The notes: generated from the letters alone by a model not told the origin. Numbered from the stretch's first letter, positions 24,869 through 33,632 are shown. The stretch is 64,000 bases of DNA from Anaerolineales bacterium (GCA_027023425.1 JALVVL010000022.1:48210-112209), one strand, 5' to 3'. Program-made: numbers and translations.

Positions 24869-26158
24869 TCACGCTTGCTTGTGCTCGGTGTTTGCTCTGA
24901 TGCGCCTCAGCATCAGTGCCAGCCCAAAAGCGATGCTCAATTCCACAAATGGGAGCAAACCCACCACATAGCGCTGAAAGTTTAGCGGGATAGCCAGCGT
25001 GATGGTACTCCCCATTCCCAACGTGGCGATGATTGTTGCCAAGACCGGCGGCCGCCTAAACTCGGTCATCATGGCCAAAAACCCCAACAGCGTTAGGATA
25101 AAGAGCAAACCGCCTACGGTGATGTTGCGACCCCAGCGGTTGAGCGGGTTTGCCTCGTATGCTCTTATCGCTGGAGCAAGTTCGTGCTTGTAATTGCCGG
25201 TTTCCATGAATTGCAACGGGGCAAAGTACAGATGGCCGAGCACTACGGCGCTTTTGGCTTTTAGCCCTTTGGGCACCATGAAAGGGGCAACAGCCGAATA
25301 TTCTTTTTGCTGGGAAGCCGTGGTGGCAAAGCGTTCACGCAAAGCCGCCAAAGTTGCTTGACTTGGTTTCTTCCAGAAAACGGGGTTTAGGGCAAAAGTG
25401 ACCAGCATCGCCGTGAGCAGGGCAATTCCCCAACGATGGAGCGCTTTTTTGTGGATGTGCGAGCCGTCCTGCGCAAGAGCAAGCGCCGCCGCGGGCAATA
25501 GTCCAATTCCCCAAGGCTTGGCGTTTACCGCTATGGCAAAAGCGAGGCCGACAAGCCAAGGTTTGGGGTTGCGGGCGGTGATTGCCCAAAGCGTAAGGGC
25601 GACGCCGAAGAGCAAAGTGCCTTCCATCATGGCGCGGCGGGCGTGTAGCAACGCCAACGGGTTGAGGAGCACAAGTGCGAAGGCAAGCAAGCCAGCCGCC
25701 AGGCCGCCGAGGCGCGCGCCTACGGCGAAAATGAGCACAGCCGAGGCAAACGCCAACGCGGCGATTGCCGAGCGCGCCGCCAGCAGTTGCCGCTCGCTCG
25801 GAAGCGCGCCAAGGCGCTTGTTTTCTTGCCATGTTTTGCTCCAATCCCAATCTGTTTTGGTGGGTTGTTCCCCCGCGAGCGCCAACCCCACCCCTATGGC
25901 ATAGCGGGTCAGCGGCGCATCCACCAAGCGGTAGTGGGCTCGCCTTTTCTCTCCCCGCGGGTATGCCATACCAAAAGGCGAGCGCAACAAGGTTTTGAGG
26001 TCACCGCTCATGTAAATTTCGGTGCTTTCATCCGGGTGAAACGGCACAGCGGCGATATTGGCGAACCAAAAAAGCGCCCCCGCCGAAATTAGGACGGCAG
26101 CGAGCGCTATTGCTTTTGTGCGGCCTTTCAAAGCAGTGAGCAGATCCTTCAAGTTCAC
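24869..26158 (-). CDS. GT39/PMT-like membrane glycosyltransferase
   Basis: A polytopic protein of 429 residues with about ten transmembrane helices. After the first helix comes VPFHPDESTEIYMSGD, the acidic loop typical of GT-C enzymes that use polyprenyl-phosphate sugars. The family is inferred from this topology and motif. It starts with GTG at 26158, overlapping the stop of the response regulator (GTGA), so translation may be coupled. Confidence 0.7.
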   Translation of the reverse strand: MNLKDLLTALKGRTKAIALAAVLISAGALFWFANIAAVPFHPDESTEIYMSGDLKTLLRSPFGMAYPRGEKRRAHYRLVDAPLTRYAIGVGLALAGEQPTKTDWDWSKTWQENKRLGALPSERQLLAARSAIAALAFASAVLIFAVGARLGGLAAGLLAFALVLLNPLALLHARRAMMEGTLLFGVALTLWAITARNPKPWLVGLAFAIAVNAKPWGIGLLPAAALALAQDGSHIHKKALHRWGIALLTAMLVTFALNPVFWKKPSQATLAALRERFATTASQQKEYSAVAPFMVPKGLKAKSAVVLGHLYFAPLQFMETGNYKHELAPAIRAYEANPLNRWGRNITVGGLLFILTLLGFLAMMTEFRRPPVLATIIATLGMGSTITLAIPLNFQRYVVGLLPFVELSIAFGLALMLRRIRANTEHKQA

Positions 26159-26577
26159 CCTTCTCGCGGTGGGGTATCTCCATCAGGAGGTGGGGTATCT
26201 CCATCTGGTTGGCCGGAAAGCACCTTTTCCACCCTTTCCAAAAGCGTTTCGGGCGAAAACGGTTTGACTATGTAATCATCTACCCCAACGATATAAAGAC
26301 CCAGCACTCGGTCTATCTGCTGGGCTTTGGCGGTTACTACTATTACCGGCGTTTTGCTGTTTCTGCTTTCAGCCCTTATACGCCTGAAGACTTCCCACCC
26401 GTCTATCTTGGGCATCATTAAGTCAAGCAGTATTAGGTCAAAATCTTGCTTGTTGGCGAGTTCTAACCCCTCTTCTCCCCCTTCCGCGCCGATAACTTCG
26501 TAGCCCGCGCGCGACAAGATGAGCCTCAATAAGTCAATCATATCGGGCTCGTCTTCAATGCAAAGAATACGCTTCAT
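26155..26577 (-). CDS. CheY-like response regulator (receiver domain only)
   Basis: A 140-residue receiver domain with the acidic pair ED in CIEDEPD, phospho-acceptor Asp in LILLDLMMP, VVTAKA (switch Thr) and VKPFS (Lys). No output domain is present. The last 20 residues are a low-complexity tail with PDGDTPP written twice, due to a 21-bp tandem duplication (GGTGGGGTATCTCCATC at 26168 and 26189). No kinase gene is adjacent. It overlaps the following glycosyltransferase gene by 4 bases. Confidence 0.92.
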   Translation of the reverse strand: MKRILCIEDEPDMIDLLRLILSRAGYEVIGAEGGEEGLELANKQDFDLILLDLMMPKIDGWEVFRRIRAESRNSKTPVIVVTAKAQQIDRVLGLYIVGVDDYIVKPFSPETLLERVEKVLSGQPDGDTPPPDGDTPPREG

Positions 26578-26636
26578 GCTTTTTTCCCTCCACTTCCACT
26601 GCCTAAGCGCCTACTGCACGCCGCGAGCATTACCAG

Positions 26637-26710
26637 GGTGGCTGATGGGACTTGAACCCACAACATCCTGATCCACAGTCAGGTGCTCTGCCACTTGAGC
26701 TACAGCCACC
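26637..26710 (-). tRNA. tRNA-His (GTG)
   Basis: Cloverleaf with anticodon GTG in CTGTGGA, T-loop GGTTCAAGTCC and D-arm TAGCTCAAGTGGCAGA. The 5' end has the extra G(-1) opposite C73 expected of bacterial tRNA-His. The 3' CCA is not encoded. Confidence 0.95.
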
Positions 26711-26802
26711 ATAGTGCGGGGCACATTTTACCACGCACAATGGCAAGTGTGAAGGGTGCGATTAGGCCGCCAAGTTGTGGAACAGGGCTTTATGCAGATT
26801 TC

Positions 26803-26850
26803 AACCCGTTCTGGACGCAGGCAGTTTTGGCATGCAGAACGGGTTTTGTT
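26803..26850 (+). terminator. Terminator-like hairpin upstream of the thioredoxin gene
   Basis: Perfect 11-bp arms AACCCGTTCTG / CAGAACGGGTT with a 21-nt loop, followed on the plus strand by TTGTTTT. There is no plus-strand gene just upstream, so it might be an attenuator or a remnant. TACAAT at 26878-26883 could be the -10 of the thioredoxin promoter. Confidence 0.4.
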
Positions 26851-26920
26851 TTCCGCCGAGCGCGCTTACAGTTTTGGTACAATTTGCCAGCAGAATAACC
26901 CCAAGAAAAAGGAGAGCGCC

Positions 26921-27256
26921 ATGCCATTTGTGGATTTGCCCTCGCTCACCATGGAAAATTTTGAGGAAGAGGTGCTAAATAGCACTTTGCCGGTGTTGGT
27001 TGATTTTACTGCCGAGTGGTGCGGTCCGTGTAAGATGTTAGACCCCCAAGTTGCTCAATTGGCAAAAGAGTGGGAAGGAAAGGTAAAAGTGTTTCAACTT
27101 GATGTTGACAAAGCGGCAGATTTGGCGGCGCGACTGCGCGTGCTGGGCGTTCCCACTTTGGCGCTGTTCATTGATGGCAAAATGGTCGCTCGGATGACAG
27201 GTTACAAGCCCAAAAAGGGCATTATCAAGAAGTTCAGCAAGTACCTTTCGTTGTGA
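26921..27256 (+). CDS. trxA: Thioredoxin
   Basis: Disulfide reductase with FTAEWCGPCKML active site (WCGPC), the cis-Pro loop GVPTLALF, and the usual 111 residues. Start ATG 26921 has AAGGAGAG upstream; the 55 extra residues of the ORF track include the hairpin region and are not coding. The C-terminus ends KKGIIKKFSKYLSL. It stands alone, followed by a repeat island. Confidence 0.95.
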   Translation: MPFVDLPSLTMENFEEEVLNSTLPVLVDFTAEWCGPCKMLDPQVAQLAKEWEGKVKVFQLDVDKAADLAARLRVLGVPTLALFIDGKMVARMTGYKPKKGIIKKFSKYLSL

Positions 27257-27259
27257 AAG

Positions 27260-27615
27260 ATTAACGCAGAGACACAGAGGAAACAGAGGCGCAGAGGAAC
27301 GCAGAGACGCCAAGGGCGCAAAGAGAAAACCACAGATTACACAGATTAGCACAGATGAGAAGATTAGCGATTTAGGATTTGCGGAAGGACGCCAAGGTCG
27401 CCAAGGGCACGAAGGACGCCAAGAAAAAATTTCTGTGTCTTCTGTGGTTTTCTCCTTCAATCGGTGTAAATCTGTGTCAATCGGTGGATAACCACGCCAA
27501 GGGCGCCAAGGGCACAAAGGACGCCAAGAAAAAAGTTTTTCTGTGTTTTCTGTAAATTTCTGTGTCCTCTGTGGTTTTCTCCTTCAATCGGTGTAAATCT
27601 GTGGTTTTTACTTCA
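27260..27615. repeat. Repeat island 3
   Basis: Starts right after the trxA stop with AACGCAGAGACACAGAGG and runs through CACAGATTACACAGATTAGCACAGAT, CGCCAAGG-type units, and the TCAATCGGTGTAAATCTGTGTCAATCGGTGGAT module. It then repeats part of this again. It fills most of the 433-bp gap to prs. Confidence 0.88.
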
Positions 27616-27689
27616 ACTTTACGCCCCAACAGCCTAACGACCCAACTACCAACGTTCCTCTCTCACTACAAATCTGCGAGCAATCCCAC

Positions 27690-28649
27690 CTACTCATTGA
27701 ACAAAGCGCCAACGCTGCGGCCTTCGTGGGCGCGGCGTATCACTTTTGCCAGCAACGGCGCTACGCTCAGCACCTTCAGCCTTCCGCCAAAAGCGGCCTG
27801 CTTTTCGGGGGGGATTGGGACTGTGTCGGTGGTGACCACTTCCTTTATTGGAAGGGCCGCGAGCCTTTGGGCCGCCGTTCCGGAGAAAATGGGATGCACA
27901 AACGACATATAAACATCCCGCGCTCCGTTAGCCTTCAAAATTTGCACCGCTTGCGCCATTGAGCCACCGGTGTCCACCTCGTCGTCCACCAAAATAACAT
28001 CTCGCCCGGCTACGTCGCCTATCACCGTAACGGCGTGGGCTTTGGCGTCGTTGCCCGTGCGCCTTTTTTCAATAAACGCTATGGGCAAGCCAAGTTTTTC
28101 TGCAAAATTGCGGCCTTTTTTGGCAAAGCCCAAGTCGGCAGTAACTACAACCGGGTTGTGCATCTTTGGCAATTTGCCCATCAGGTAATCGCTGAGCATG
28201 TGAAAAGCGGTCAGCACATCGCCCGGAATTGAGAAAAAGCCTTGGATTTGCCCGGCGTGGAGGTCAAAGGTGATATAGCGGTCGGCGCCAGCCACCTCAA
28301 TCATATCGGTTACGAGGCGGGCAGTGATGGGGACGCGCGGCTGGTCTTTTTTATCTGAGCGGGCGTAGCACAAATAAGGCACTACTGCTGTTATCCGCCC
28401 GGCAGAATCCAGCCTCATCGTTTGGAGCATTATCAGCAATTCCATCAAATTGCGGTGCACGGGGCGCGAGGTAGTTTGGATCACATACACATCCTGCCCG
28501 CGCACGCTGTGGTGCAGTTTGACAAACAGGTTTTCGTTAGGAAATTCTATTAGGTCAATGCCGCCAAGGGGAATTTGCAACTCGGCAGCCACCCGAGCCG
28601 CGAACGCAGGGAACGAAGAGCCGGAAAAAATTTTGATGCTGCCGTACAT
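27690..28649 (-). CDS. prs: Ribose-phosphate pyrophosphokinase
   Basis: Makes PRPP from ribose-5-phosphate and ATP for nucleotide, His and Trp synthesis. Motifs are PYLCYARSDKKDQPR (ATP loop), TFDLHAGQIQGFF, and the PRPP loop VILVDDEVDTGGSM; 319 residues. ATG start. It lies 52 bp after meaB on the same strand. Confidence 0.96.
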   Translation of the reverse strand: MYGSIKIFSGSSFPAFAARVAAELQIPLGGIDLIEFPNENLFVKLHHSVRGQDVYVIQTTSRPVHRNLMELLIMLQTMRLDSAGRITAVVPYLCYARSDKKDQPRVPITARLVTDMIEVAGADRYITFDLHAGQIQGFFSIPGDVLTAFHMLSDYLMGKLPKMHNPVVVTADLGFAKKGRNFAEKLGLPIAFIEKRRTGNDAKAHAVTVIGDVAGRDVILVDDEVDTGGSMAQAVQILKANGARDVYMSFVHPIFSGTAAQRLAALPIKEVVTTDTVPIPPEKQAAFGGRLKVLSVAPLLAKVIRRAHEGRSVGALFNE

Positions 28650-28701
28650 TTGGAGCGCCTCCTGAAGTTGCTACACGGCAGGGGTGCGAGCACCAACTAC
28701 T

Positions 28702-29721
28702 TCATGAGCCCTGAGCAGAGGAAAGTAAAGATTCCACAGCCTCAGCCGGAGCGAGGCGGCGGGCGAAAACTTGCTCCAGAACTTCGCGATACTTTCTTTC
28801 CGGCATGTTTTTCTGCCACCGCCGCAACAGGGTCTCGCCGAGCAAGTCCTCAACCTCGGTGCTCAGGCGCAGGCGGTCGCGCGCCTCCCATTCGCCCGTT
28901 TTCTGCAAAAATTCGCGGTGTTTGGCTATCGCGGCGGCCAGTTCGTCAATACCCTTGTTCTCAGTGGCGACCGTTTTGATGACCGGCGGCACCCATTCCT
29001 CCGAATCGTTCTCACCGCCCGCCGGAATTTCCACTTTCATCATCTGGCCGTGATGGGAAACCATTTCACGGGATGGATGAGCCAATTTCAGCATTTCAAT
29101 CAAAGCCCGCTCGGTGGAAATTGCGCCGGGGCGGTCGGCTTTGTTCACAACCAGAATATCCGCGATTTCCAAAATGCCGGCTTTGATTGCCTGCACGTCG
29201 TCGCCGAGGCCGGGCGCTTCTACCACCAAGGTGGTGTGGGCAAGGCGGGCGATGTCCACCTCGGCCTGCCCCGCACCAACCGTCTCTATGAAGATAACTT
29301 CAAAGCCAGCGGCATCCAAAGCCTGCACAACCCCAGCAGTGGCGCGCGCGAGCCCACCCAATGCGCCGCGCGACGCCATTGAGCGAATAAACACTCCCCT
29401 ATCGCCGGTAAGATCGCGCATCCGTATGCGGTCTCCCAAAATTGCGCCGCCCGTGAACGGACTGGAAGGGTCTACTGCCACAATGGCTACGGTTTTAGGC
29501 TCGCCCTCGGGCGGGTGGCGGTAGAAGTAGGCCAATCGGTTTACCAGCGAAGATTTGCCGGTACCCGGAGCGCCGGTAACGCCGATGAGGTGTGCTTTGC
29601 CGGTATATGGGAAAAGGGCGGCTAATGCCTCCCGCCCTTCGGTGGTGTCGTTTTCAATTTGAGTGAGCACGCGCGAAAGCGCGTACCTGTTTCCTTCCAA
29701 CACCTGTTGCACTATGCTCAC
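28702..29721 (-). CDS. meaB: Methylmalonyl-CoA mutase-associated GTPase MeaB
   Basis: G3E-family GTPase that guards and reloads B12 on methylmalonyl-CoA mutase. Motifs are GAPGTGKSSLVNRL (P-loop), VDPSSPFTGGAILGDRIRM, ETVGAGQAEVD (switch) and VVNKAD (base recognition); 339 residues. It begins with GTG (AAAGGAGCG upstream), 12 bp after the B12-binding subunit gene, and forms an operon with it. The large mutase subunit is not in the window. Confidence 0.95.
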   Translation of the reverse strand: MSIVQQVLEGNRYALSRVLTQIENDTTEGREALAALFPYTGKAHLIGVTGAPGTGKSSLVNRLAYFYRHPPEGEPKTVAIVAVDPSSPFTGGAILGDRIRMRDLTGDRGVFIRSMASRGALGGLARATAGVVQALDAAGFEVIFIETVGAGQAEVDIARLAHTTLVVEAPGLGDDVQAIKAGILEIADILVVNKADRPGAISTERALIEMLKLAHPSREMVSHHGQMMKVEIPAGGENDSEEWVPPVIKTVATENKGIDELAAAIAKHREFLQKTGEWEARDRLRLSTEVEDLLGETLLRRWQKNMPERKYREVLEQVFARRLAPAEAVESLLSSAQGS

Positions 29722-29733
29722 TTTGGCGCTCCT

Positions 29734-30150
29734 TTAGCCGGATTGGTCGTCTTCGCCCAGCACTGCTTTGCGTATGTCGGCGACTATGTCGCTGGTGAGG
29801 GTGCCCGGCCCGTAAACTTCAAGCACTCCCATTTCCTTGAGGGCTGGCACGTCCTCGTCGGGGATAATGCCGCCCACGAACACTTTTACGTGGTCTTGCC
29901 CGTTCTGGCGCAGAAGTTCAATCACGCGCGGCACGAGCGCCATGTGAGCCCCGGAGAGGATAGAAAGCCCCACCACGTCCACATCCTCTTGCAAGGCGGC
30001 TTCGGCTATCATTTCAGGCGTTTGGCGCAGGCCGGTGTAAATCACTTCCATTCCGGCATCGCGTAGGGCGCGCGCCACCACCTTCGCCCCTCGGTCGTGC
30101 CCGTCAAGCCCCGGCTTGGCTATCAGAACGCGAATCCGTCGTTCGGACAT
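29734..30150 (-). CDS. Cobalamin-binding subunit of methylmalonyl-CoA mutase
   Basis: Stand-alone B12 domain of 138 residues with the DxHxxG motif in [10 protein letters not shown], plus GLSILSGAH and [10 protein letters not shown], the usual Rossmann-like B12 pocket. In split mutases it pairs with a separate catalytic chain to convert methylmalonyl-CoA and succinyl-CoA. An isobutyryl-CoA mutase-type role is possible. A TATAAT on the minus strand at 30198-30203 may be its promoter. Confidence 0.9.
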   Translation of the reverse strand: MSERRIRVLIAKPGLDGHDRGAKVVARALRDAGMEVIYTGLRQTPEMIAEAALQEDVDVVGLSILSGAHMALVPRVIELLRQNGQDHVKVFVGGIIPDEDVPALKEMGVLEVYGPGTLTSDIVADIRKAVLGEDDQSG

Positions 30151-30197
30151 TTTCTTCTCCTGTGGTTAGGCTATTGCATGAAGAAACCTGTATTTTC

Positions 30198-30203
30198 ATT
30201 ATA
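30198..30203 (-). promoter_or_regulatory. Possible -10 element for the B12 subunit-meaB operon
   Basis: Perfect TATAAT on the minus strand, about 47 nt before the start codon. No good -35 is visible at 16-18 bp, so support is limited. Confidence 0.3.
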
Positions 30204-30383
30204 CCCTAAGCCGCGTTGAACATGAGGCCGGAAAAAAGGCGAGTGGAGCAGGCTTCGGCTGCACCCGTGCCTTCTCCGCATTGGATTTAGGGGCAAACAC
30301 CCGCCCCTGAGCGCGGAGCGAGCAGAAGTTCACGCGGGTGGACTTCGCAAAGCGTCGCCCGTGACTTCAGTCGCTGGGCAAAT

Positions 30384-30470
30384 GGCAGCGGTTGAAACTG
30401 CCCCTACTGCCTGCGAAGTCGCCCTACAGCGACTTTTTGAGGGTAACAAGCCCCAAAATGGCATTCCCTG
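30384..30470 (+). repeat. Dispersed hairpin element, copy 2
   Basis: Plus-strand copy: GGTTGAAACTGCC, CCTACTGCCTGCG, AAGTCGCCCTACAGCGACTT with five Ts, then GGGTAACAAGCCCCAAAATGG. The second palindrome has 7-bp arms and a 6-nt loop. The rest of the 403-bp gap 30151-30553 has small GC-rich hairpins (AGGGGC...GCCCCT near 30290) but no gene. Confidence 0.8.
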
Positions 30471-30553
30471 AACCGTATTGAGCGCGGGCAAGGAAAGTGG
30501 TATCCTTTGGGCGAGAGGAATACGCCTCGGGAGAAAGGTTTTAGGAGCAACGC

Positions 30554-32179
30554 GTGAAGCCTCAAAAAAGCGTTTTCCCAAAGTGGGGTTGGTGTTTGTT
30601 GCCCGCGATAGCGCTGGCTTGGAAGGGGCTATGGCTTTGGCGGCAAGCCTTCCCTTTCAACGCGGACGAAGCGATTGTGGCGTTGATGGCGCGGCACATC
30701 CTGCACGGCGAGCGCCCCATCTTTTTCTACGGCCAAGCGTACATGGGTAGCCTTGATGCCTTCCTCGTGGCGGCGGCATTTAAAGTTTTTGGGCAAAAGG
30801 TGCTTGCCATACGCCTTGTGCAGGCCATGCTGTATGCCATCATCGTGGATTTGAGCGCCTATTTGGCCTTACGCCTGAGCAAAAATCCGTTGGCGGCTTG
30901 GGCAGTGGGGTTGCTTTTGGCCGTGCCCACCGTCAATATGACCTTGTACACCACCGTTTCGCTCGGCGGCTACGGCGAGGCAATGCTGATAGGCACTGTT
31001 TTGCTGATTTTGGCTCTTAGGCCATGTTCGGCAACACCTTGGGGGGCAGCAGCGTGGGGCGCTTTGTTCGGGCTTGGATTGTGGGCTTTTGGGTTTGTGG
31101 CGGTATACGCCTTGCCTGCGGCGCTCTTCATCTTCCTCAAGTGGTCGCAGGGATGTAAATTCGGCTTCCGAAAGCGGGCAAGGTTGGCGCTCTTTGGCGC
31201 ATTTGGGGCAGTTGTGGGGGCTTTTCCGTGGTGGTGGTACGGCCTTGAGCACGGCTGGAGGCCGCTGCTGGACGAACTGCTCGGCAGCGCCGTCGCCGTG
31301 GAGCACGTCGGCTGGATTGCGCGGACCGCGCGCCATTTGCTTTCATTTTTGGCGCTTGGCCTGCCCGTCACTTTGGGGGTGCGCCCTCCTTGGGGGGTTG
31401 AGGTGCTTGCACCGCCGCTCGCCGCCCTTGCGGTCGGAATTTACGCCATTTGGGCTTTGGAAGCATGGCGGCATCGTTCCTTCCCTTCCAGCGGAGCGTG
31501 GCTCATGTGGGGCGTCGCGGCCACGTTGGTGGCGGGCTTTTTGTTCACTTCGTTTGGCGTTGACCCCTCAGGTAGGTATTTTTTGCCCCTCACCCAAGTG
31601 CTCTTTGTCGGCCTTGGGTGCTTTCTCGGCGGGGTGATGCGCCGCGCGCGCTGGTTAGGAATTGGTGCTCTCGGGGTTGTATTGCTTTTCCACGGGTTGA
31701 GCACCGCGCAAGCCGCTTCTAACCCTTACCGGCTTACTACCCAATTCGCTCCCGATGCCCGTGTCCGCCCCGGCTACGAAAAGGCGCTGATGGAGTTTTT
31801 GCGCTCTCACCACCTGCTCCGCGGTTACACGAACTACTGGGTGGCTTATCCCCTTGCTTTCCTTTCCGAAGAGCAGATAATTTTCATCCCACGCTTGCCA
31901 TATCATCAGGACATGCGCTACACCCCGCGCGACGACCGCTACCCACCATACGACCGGCTGGTTGAATGCGCCAAGCATGTGGCCTACATCACCACAGGCC
32001 AGCCAGCGCTGGAAAAACAACTGCGCGAGGCCTTTCGCACCCACAACATCTCATGGAAAGAAAAACTCATTGGCGATTACCGCATTTTTTACGCCCTTTC
32101 CGCCCCCATCACCCCTTGGGAAATGGAGATTTCGCCCCCACCTTCGTTGAAATGCGAACGCACTGAGGCGCCCAAATAG
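30554..32179 (+). CDS. GT-C membrane glycosyltransferase-like protein (PMT superfamily)
   Basis: A protein of 541 residues with about ten transmembrane helices and a soluble C-terminal region of roughly 150 residues. The loop after helix 1, FNADEAIVALMARHIL, resembles the acidic GT-C motif, and YGQAYMGSLDAF is typical of this group. The acceptor is unknown. GTG start at 30554 with AGGAG 6 bases upstream. It is a single gene between a dispersed hairpin element and lexA. Confidence 0.7.
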   Translation: MKPQKSVFPKWGWCLLPAIALAWKGLWLWRQAFPFNADEAIVALMARHILHGERPIFFYGQAYMGSLDAFLVAAAFKVFGQKVLAIRLVQAMLYAIIVDLSAYLALRLSKNPLAAWAVGLLLAVPTVNMTLYTTVSLGGYGEAMLIGTVLLILALRPCSATPWGAAAWGALFGLGLWAFGFVAVYALPAALFIFLKWSQGCKFGFRKRARLALFGAFGAVVGAFPWWWYGLEHGWRPLLDELLGSAVAVEHVGWIARTARHLLSFLALGLPVTLGVRPPWGVEVLAPPLAALAVGIYAIWALEAWRHRSFPSSGAWLMWGVAATLVAGFLFTSFGVDPSGRYFLPLTQVLFVGLGCFLGGVMRRARWLGIGALGVVLLFHGLSTAQAASNPYRLTTQFAPDARVRPGYEKALMEFLRSHHLLRGYTNYWVAYPLAFLSEEQIIFIPRLPYHQDMRYTPRDDRYPPYDRLVECAKHVAYITTGQPALEKQLREAFRTHNISWKEKLIGDYRIFYALSAPITPWEMEISPPPSLKCERTEAPK

Positions 32180-32198
32180 GCTTTTTCCAACCCCGCCC

Positions 32199-32227
32199 TT
32201 GACAAAGAACACCTGTTCTGTTATCCT
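32199..32227 (+). promoter_or_regulatory. lexA promoter with SOS box
   Basis: TTGACA (32199-32204), a 17-bp spacer and TATCCT. Within the spacer lies GAACACCTGTTC (32207-32218), a perfect match to the Gram-positive-type LexA box GAACN4GTTC. LexA bound here would block RNA polymerase, so the gene is very likely autoregulated. A weaker core AACAAGTGTT follows at 32239-32248. Confidence 0.88.
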
Positions 32228-32282
32228 TCAAAAAGGAAAACAAGTGTTACCGCAAGGCGCCCTTACGAGAGGAGGTAACTCA

Positions 32283-33053
32283 ATGCCTCGTAGGCCAAGC
32301 AATTCATTGGACGAATTGGATAAGAAAATTTTAGCCACCATCAGGGAGTGGATTAGCAAATACCACTTTCCGCCAACCGTGCGCGAGATAAAAAACGCTG
32401 TTGGCGCCTCTTCAACCTCCGTTGTGGATTACCGCCTCAAGAAACTGGAAAGGCTCGGGCTTCTGAAAAGGCTTGACAACGGCCGTAGGCAGGCGCGCAA
32501 CATTATGCTCTTACCCACACCGCACAACTCAGATTTCGCCAAAGAGGGCGATTTCTTTGAGGCGATGGGGGCAAAACAACCCCTTGAGGCAACGGTAGAA
32601 GAAGAAACCCAACTGGAAGTGCCGGTTGCCGGCCGAATTGTCGCAGGCGCGCCATTGCCTTCTTTCGCCGATGCTTTTACGCCGGAGGACATGATAGAAG
32701 TACCCGCTTCCCTTTTGCCTAAGCGTTCCAGCAGGCTTTACGCCCTTGAGGTAAAGGGAAACTCAATGATTGACGCAATGGTGCAAGACGGCGACATAAT
32801 CATTCTGGAAGCAGTTGAACACGCCAACAGAGGCGATATGGTTGCCGCATGGCTGCGAGACCGCGACGAAGCCACCCTCAAATACTACATCCCCGACGGA
32901 AAGCGAGTGATACTCCGCCCCGCAAATTCCTCAATGGAAGACATTGTGGTGGAAAACCCGGCCGAACTTGAGATAAAAGGACGGGTAATGCTGGTAATCC
33001 ACCGTGTAGACGGAGCGACCTGCACTTACACCGTACACCGCAAGTGCATCTAA
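32283..33053 (+). CDS. lexA: LexA repressor
   Basis: SOS repressor with self-cleaving peptidase domain. An N-terminal winged helix (ILATIREWISKYHFPPTVREI, recognition part ASSTSVVDYRLKKL) is followed by a linker. The cleavage site is Ala116-Gly117 (PVAGRIVAG), the nucleophile Ser161 (GNSMID) and the general base Lys200 (TLKYY). At 256 residues it is longer than E. coli LexA, mostly in the linker. Start ATG 32283 has AGGAGGT upstream. Confidence 0.95.
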   Translation: MPRRPSNSLDELDKKILATIREWISKYHFPPTVREIKNAVGASSTSVVDYRLKKLERLGLLKRLDNGRRQARNIMLLPTPHNSDFAKEGDFFEAMGAKQPLEATVEEETQLEVPVAGRIVAGAPLPSFADAFTPEDMIEVPASLLPKRSSRLYALEVKGNSMIDAMVQDGDIIILEAVEHANRGDMVAAWLRDRDEATLKYYIPDGKRVILRPANSSMEDIVVENPAELEIKGRVMLVIHRVDGATCTYTVHRKCI

Positions 33054-33109
33054 CTTGGCGGCAACAAGCAAGGTTGTTTGCTCGCCAATAAATCTTCACT
33101 TTCACAACC

Positions 33110-33138
33110 TTGACAATACCGCCGGAGGTGTGTAGAAT
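33110..33138 (+). promoter_or_regulatory. Promoter of the tRNA-Phe/tRNA-Gly unit
   Basis: Perfect TTGACA (33110-33115), 17-bp spacer, TAGAAT (33133-33138). The tRNA-Phe gene begins 22 bp downstream. Confidence 0.8.
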
Positions 33139-33159
33139 TTGGGGGCGCTGGTAAAGGGC

Positions 33160-33232
<73 letters not shown>

Positions 33233-33238
33233 CTACAA

Positions 33239-33311
33239 GCGGGCGTAGTTCAGTTGGTAGAACGCCTCCTTGCCAAGGAGAAGGTCGTGGGTTCGAGTCC
33301 CATCGCCCGCT
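33239..33311 (+). tRNA. tRNA-Gly (GCC)
   Basis: Cloverleaf of 73 nt: acceptor GCGGGCG/CGCCCGC, D-arm AGTTCAGTTGGTAGAAC, anticodon GCC in TTGCCAA, T-loop GGTTCGAGTCC. It is 6 bp after tRNA-Phe, so both are co-transcribed. Confidence 0.96.
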
Positions 33312-33385
33312 CAAAGCACCAAAGGCAAAGGGCTGAGGGCAGGTGGCTGACACACAGCCGTTTGCCTTCAGCCTAACTTTTATCT

Positions 33386-33517
33386 ACGCCAAGGATGCCA
33401 AGGTTAACGCAGAGGCGCAGAGAAGCGCAAAGAACGCAAAGAAAAATTTCTGTGGTGTTTCTGTGTCTTCTGTGTTTTTTTCTTCAATCGGTGTAAATCT
33501 GTGCCAATCTGTGGATT
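33386..33517. repeat. Repeat island 4, between tRNA genes
   Basis: CGCCAAGGATGCCAAGG, AACGCAGAGGCGCAGAG, CTGTGTCTTCTGTG and the TCAATCGGTGTAAATCTGTG module, all as in the other islands. It separates tRNA-Gly from tRNA-Cys. Confidence 0.85.
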
Positions 33518-33544
33518 GGAGATCAAATCTCTAACCTGTAAAAT
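33516..33544 (+). promoter_or_regulatory. Possible promoter of tRNA-Cys
   Basis: TTGGAG (weak -35), 17-bp spacer, TAAAAT. The -35 lies at the end of the repeat island, so the repeat may contribute to the promoter. Confidence 0.4.
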
Positions 33545-33560
33545 CTTCGTGTCGTAGTTC

Positions 33561-33632
33561 GGCGACGTAGCCAAGTGGGAAGGCAGGGGCCTGCAAAGCC
33601 CTGATTCGCGGGTTCGAATCCCGCCGTCGCCT
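33561..33632 (+). tRNA. tRNA-Cys (GCA)
   Basis: Cloverleaf of 72 nt: acceptor GGCGACG/CGTCGCC with U73, D-arm AGCCAAGTGGGAAGGC, anticodon GCA in CTGCAAA, T-loop GGTTCGAATCC. CCA is not encoded. Confidence 0.95.
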
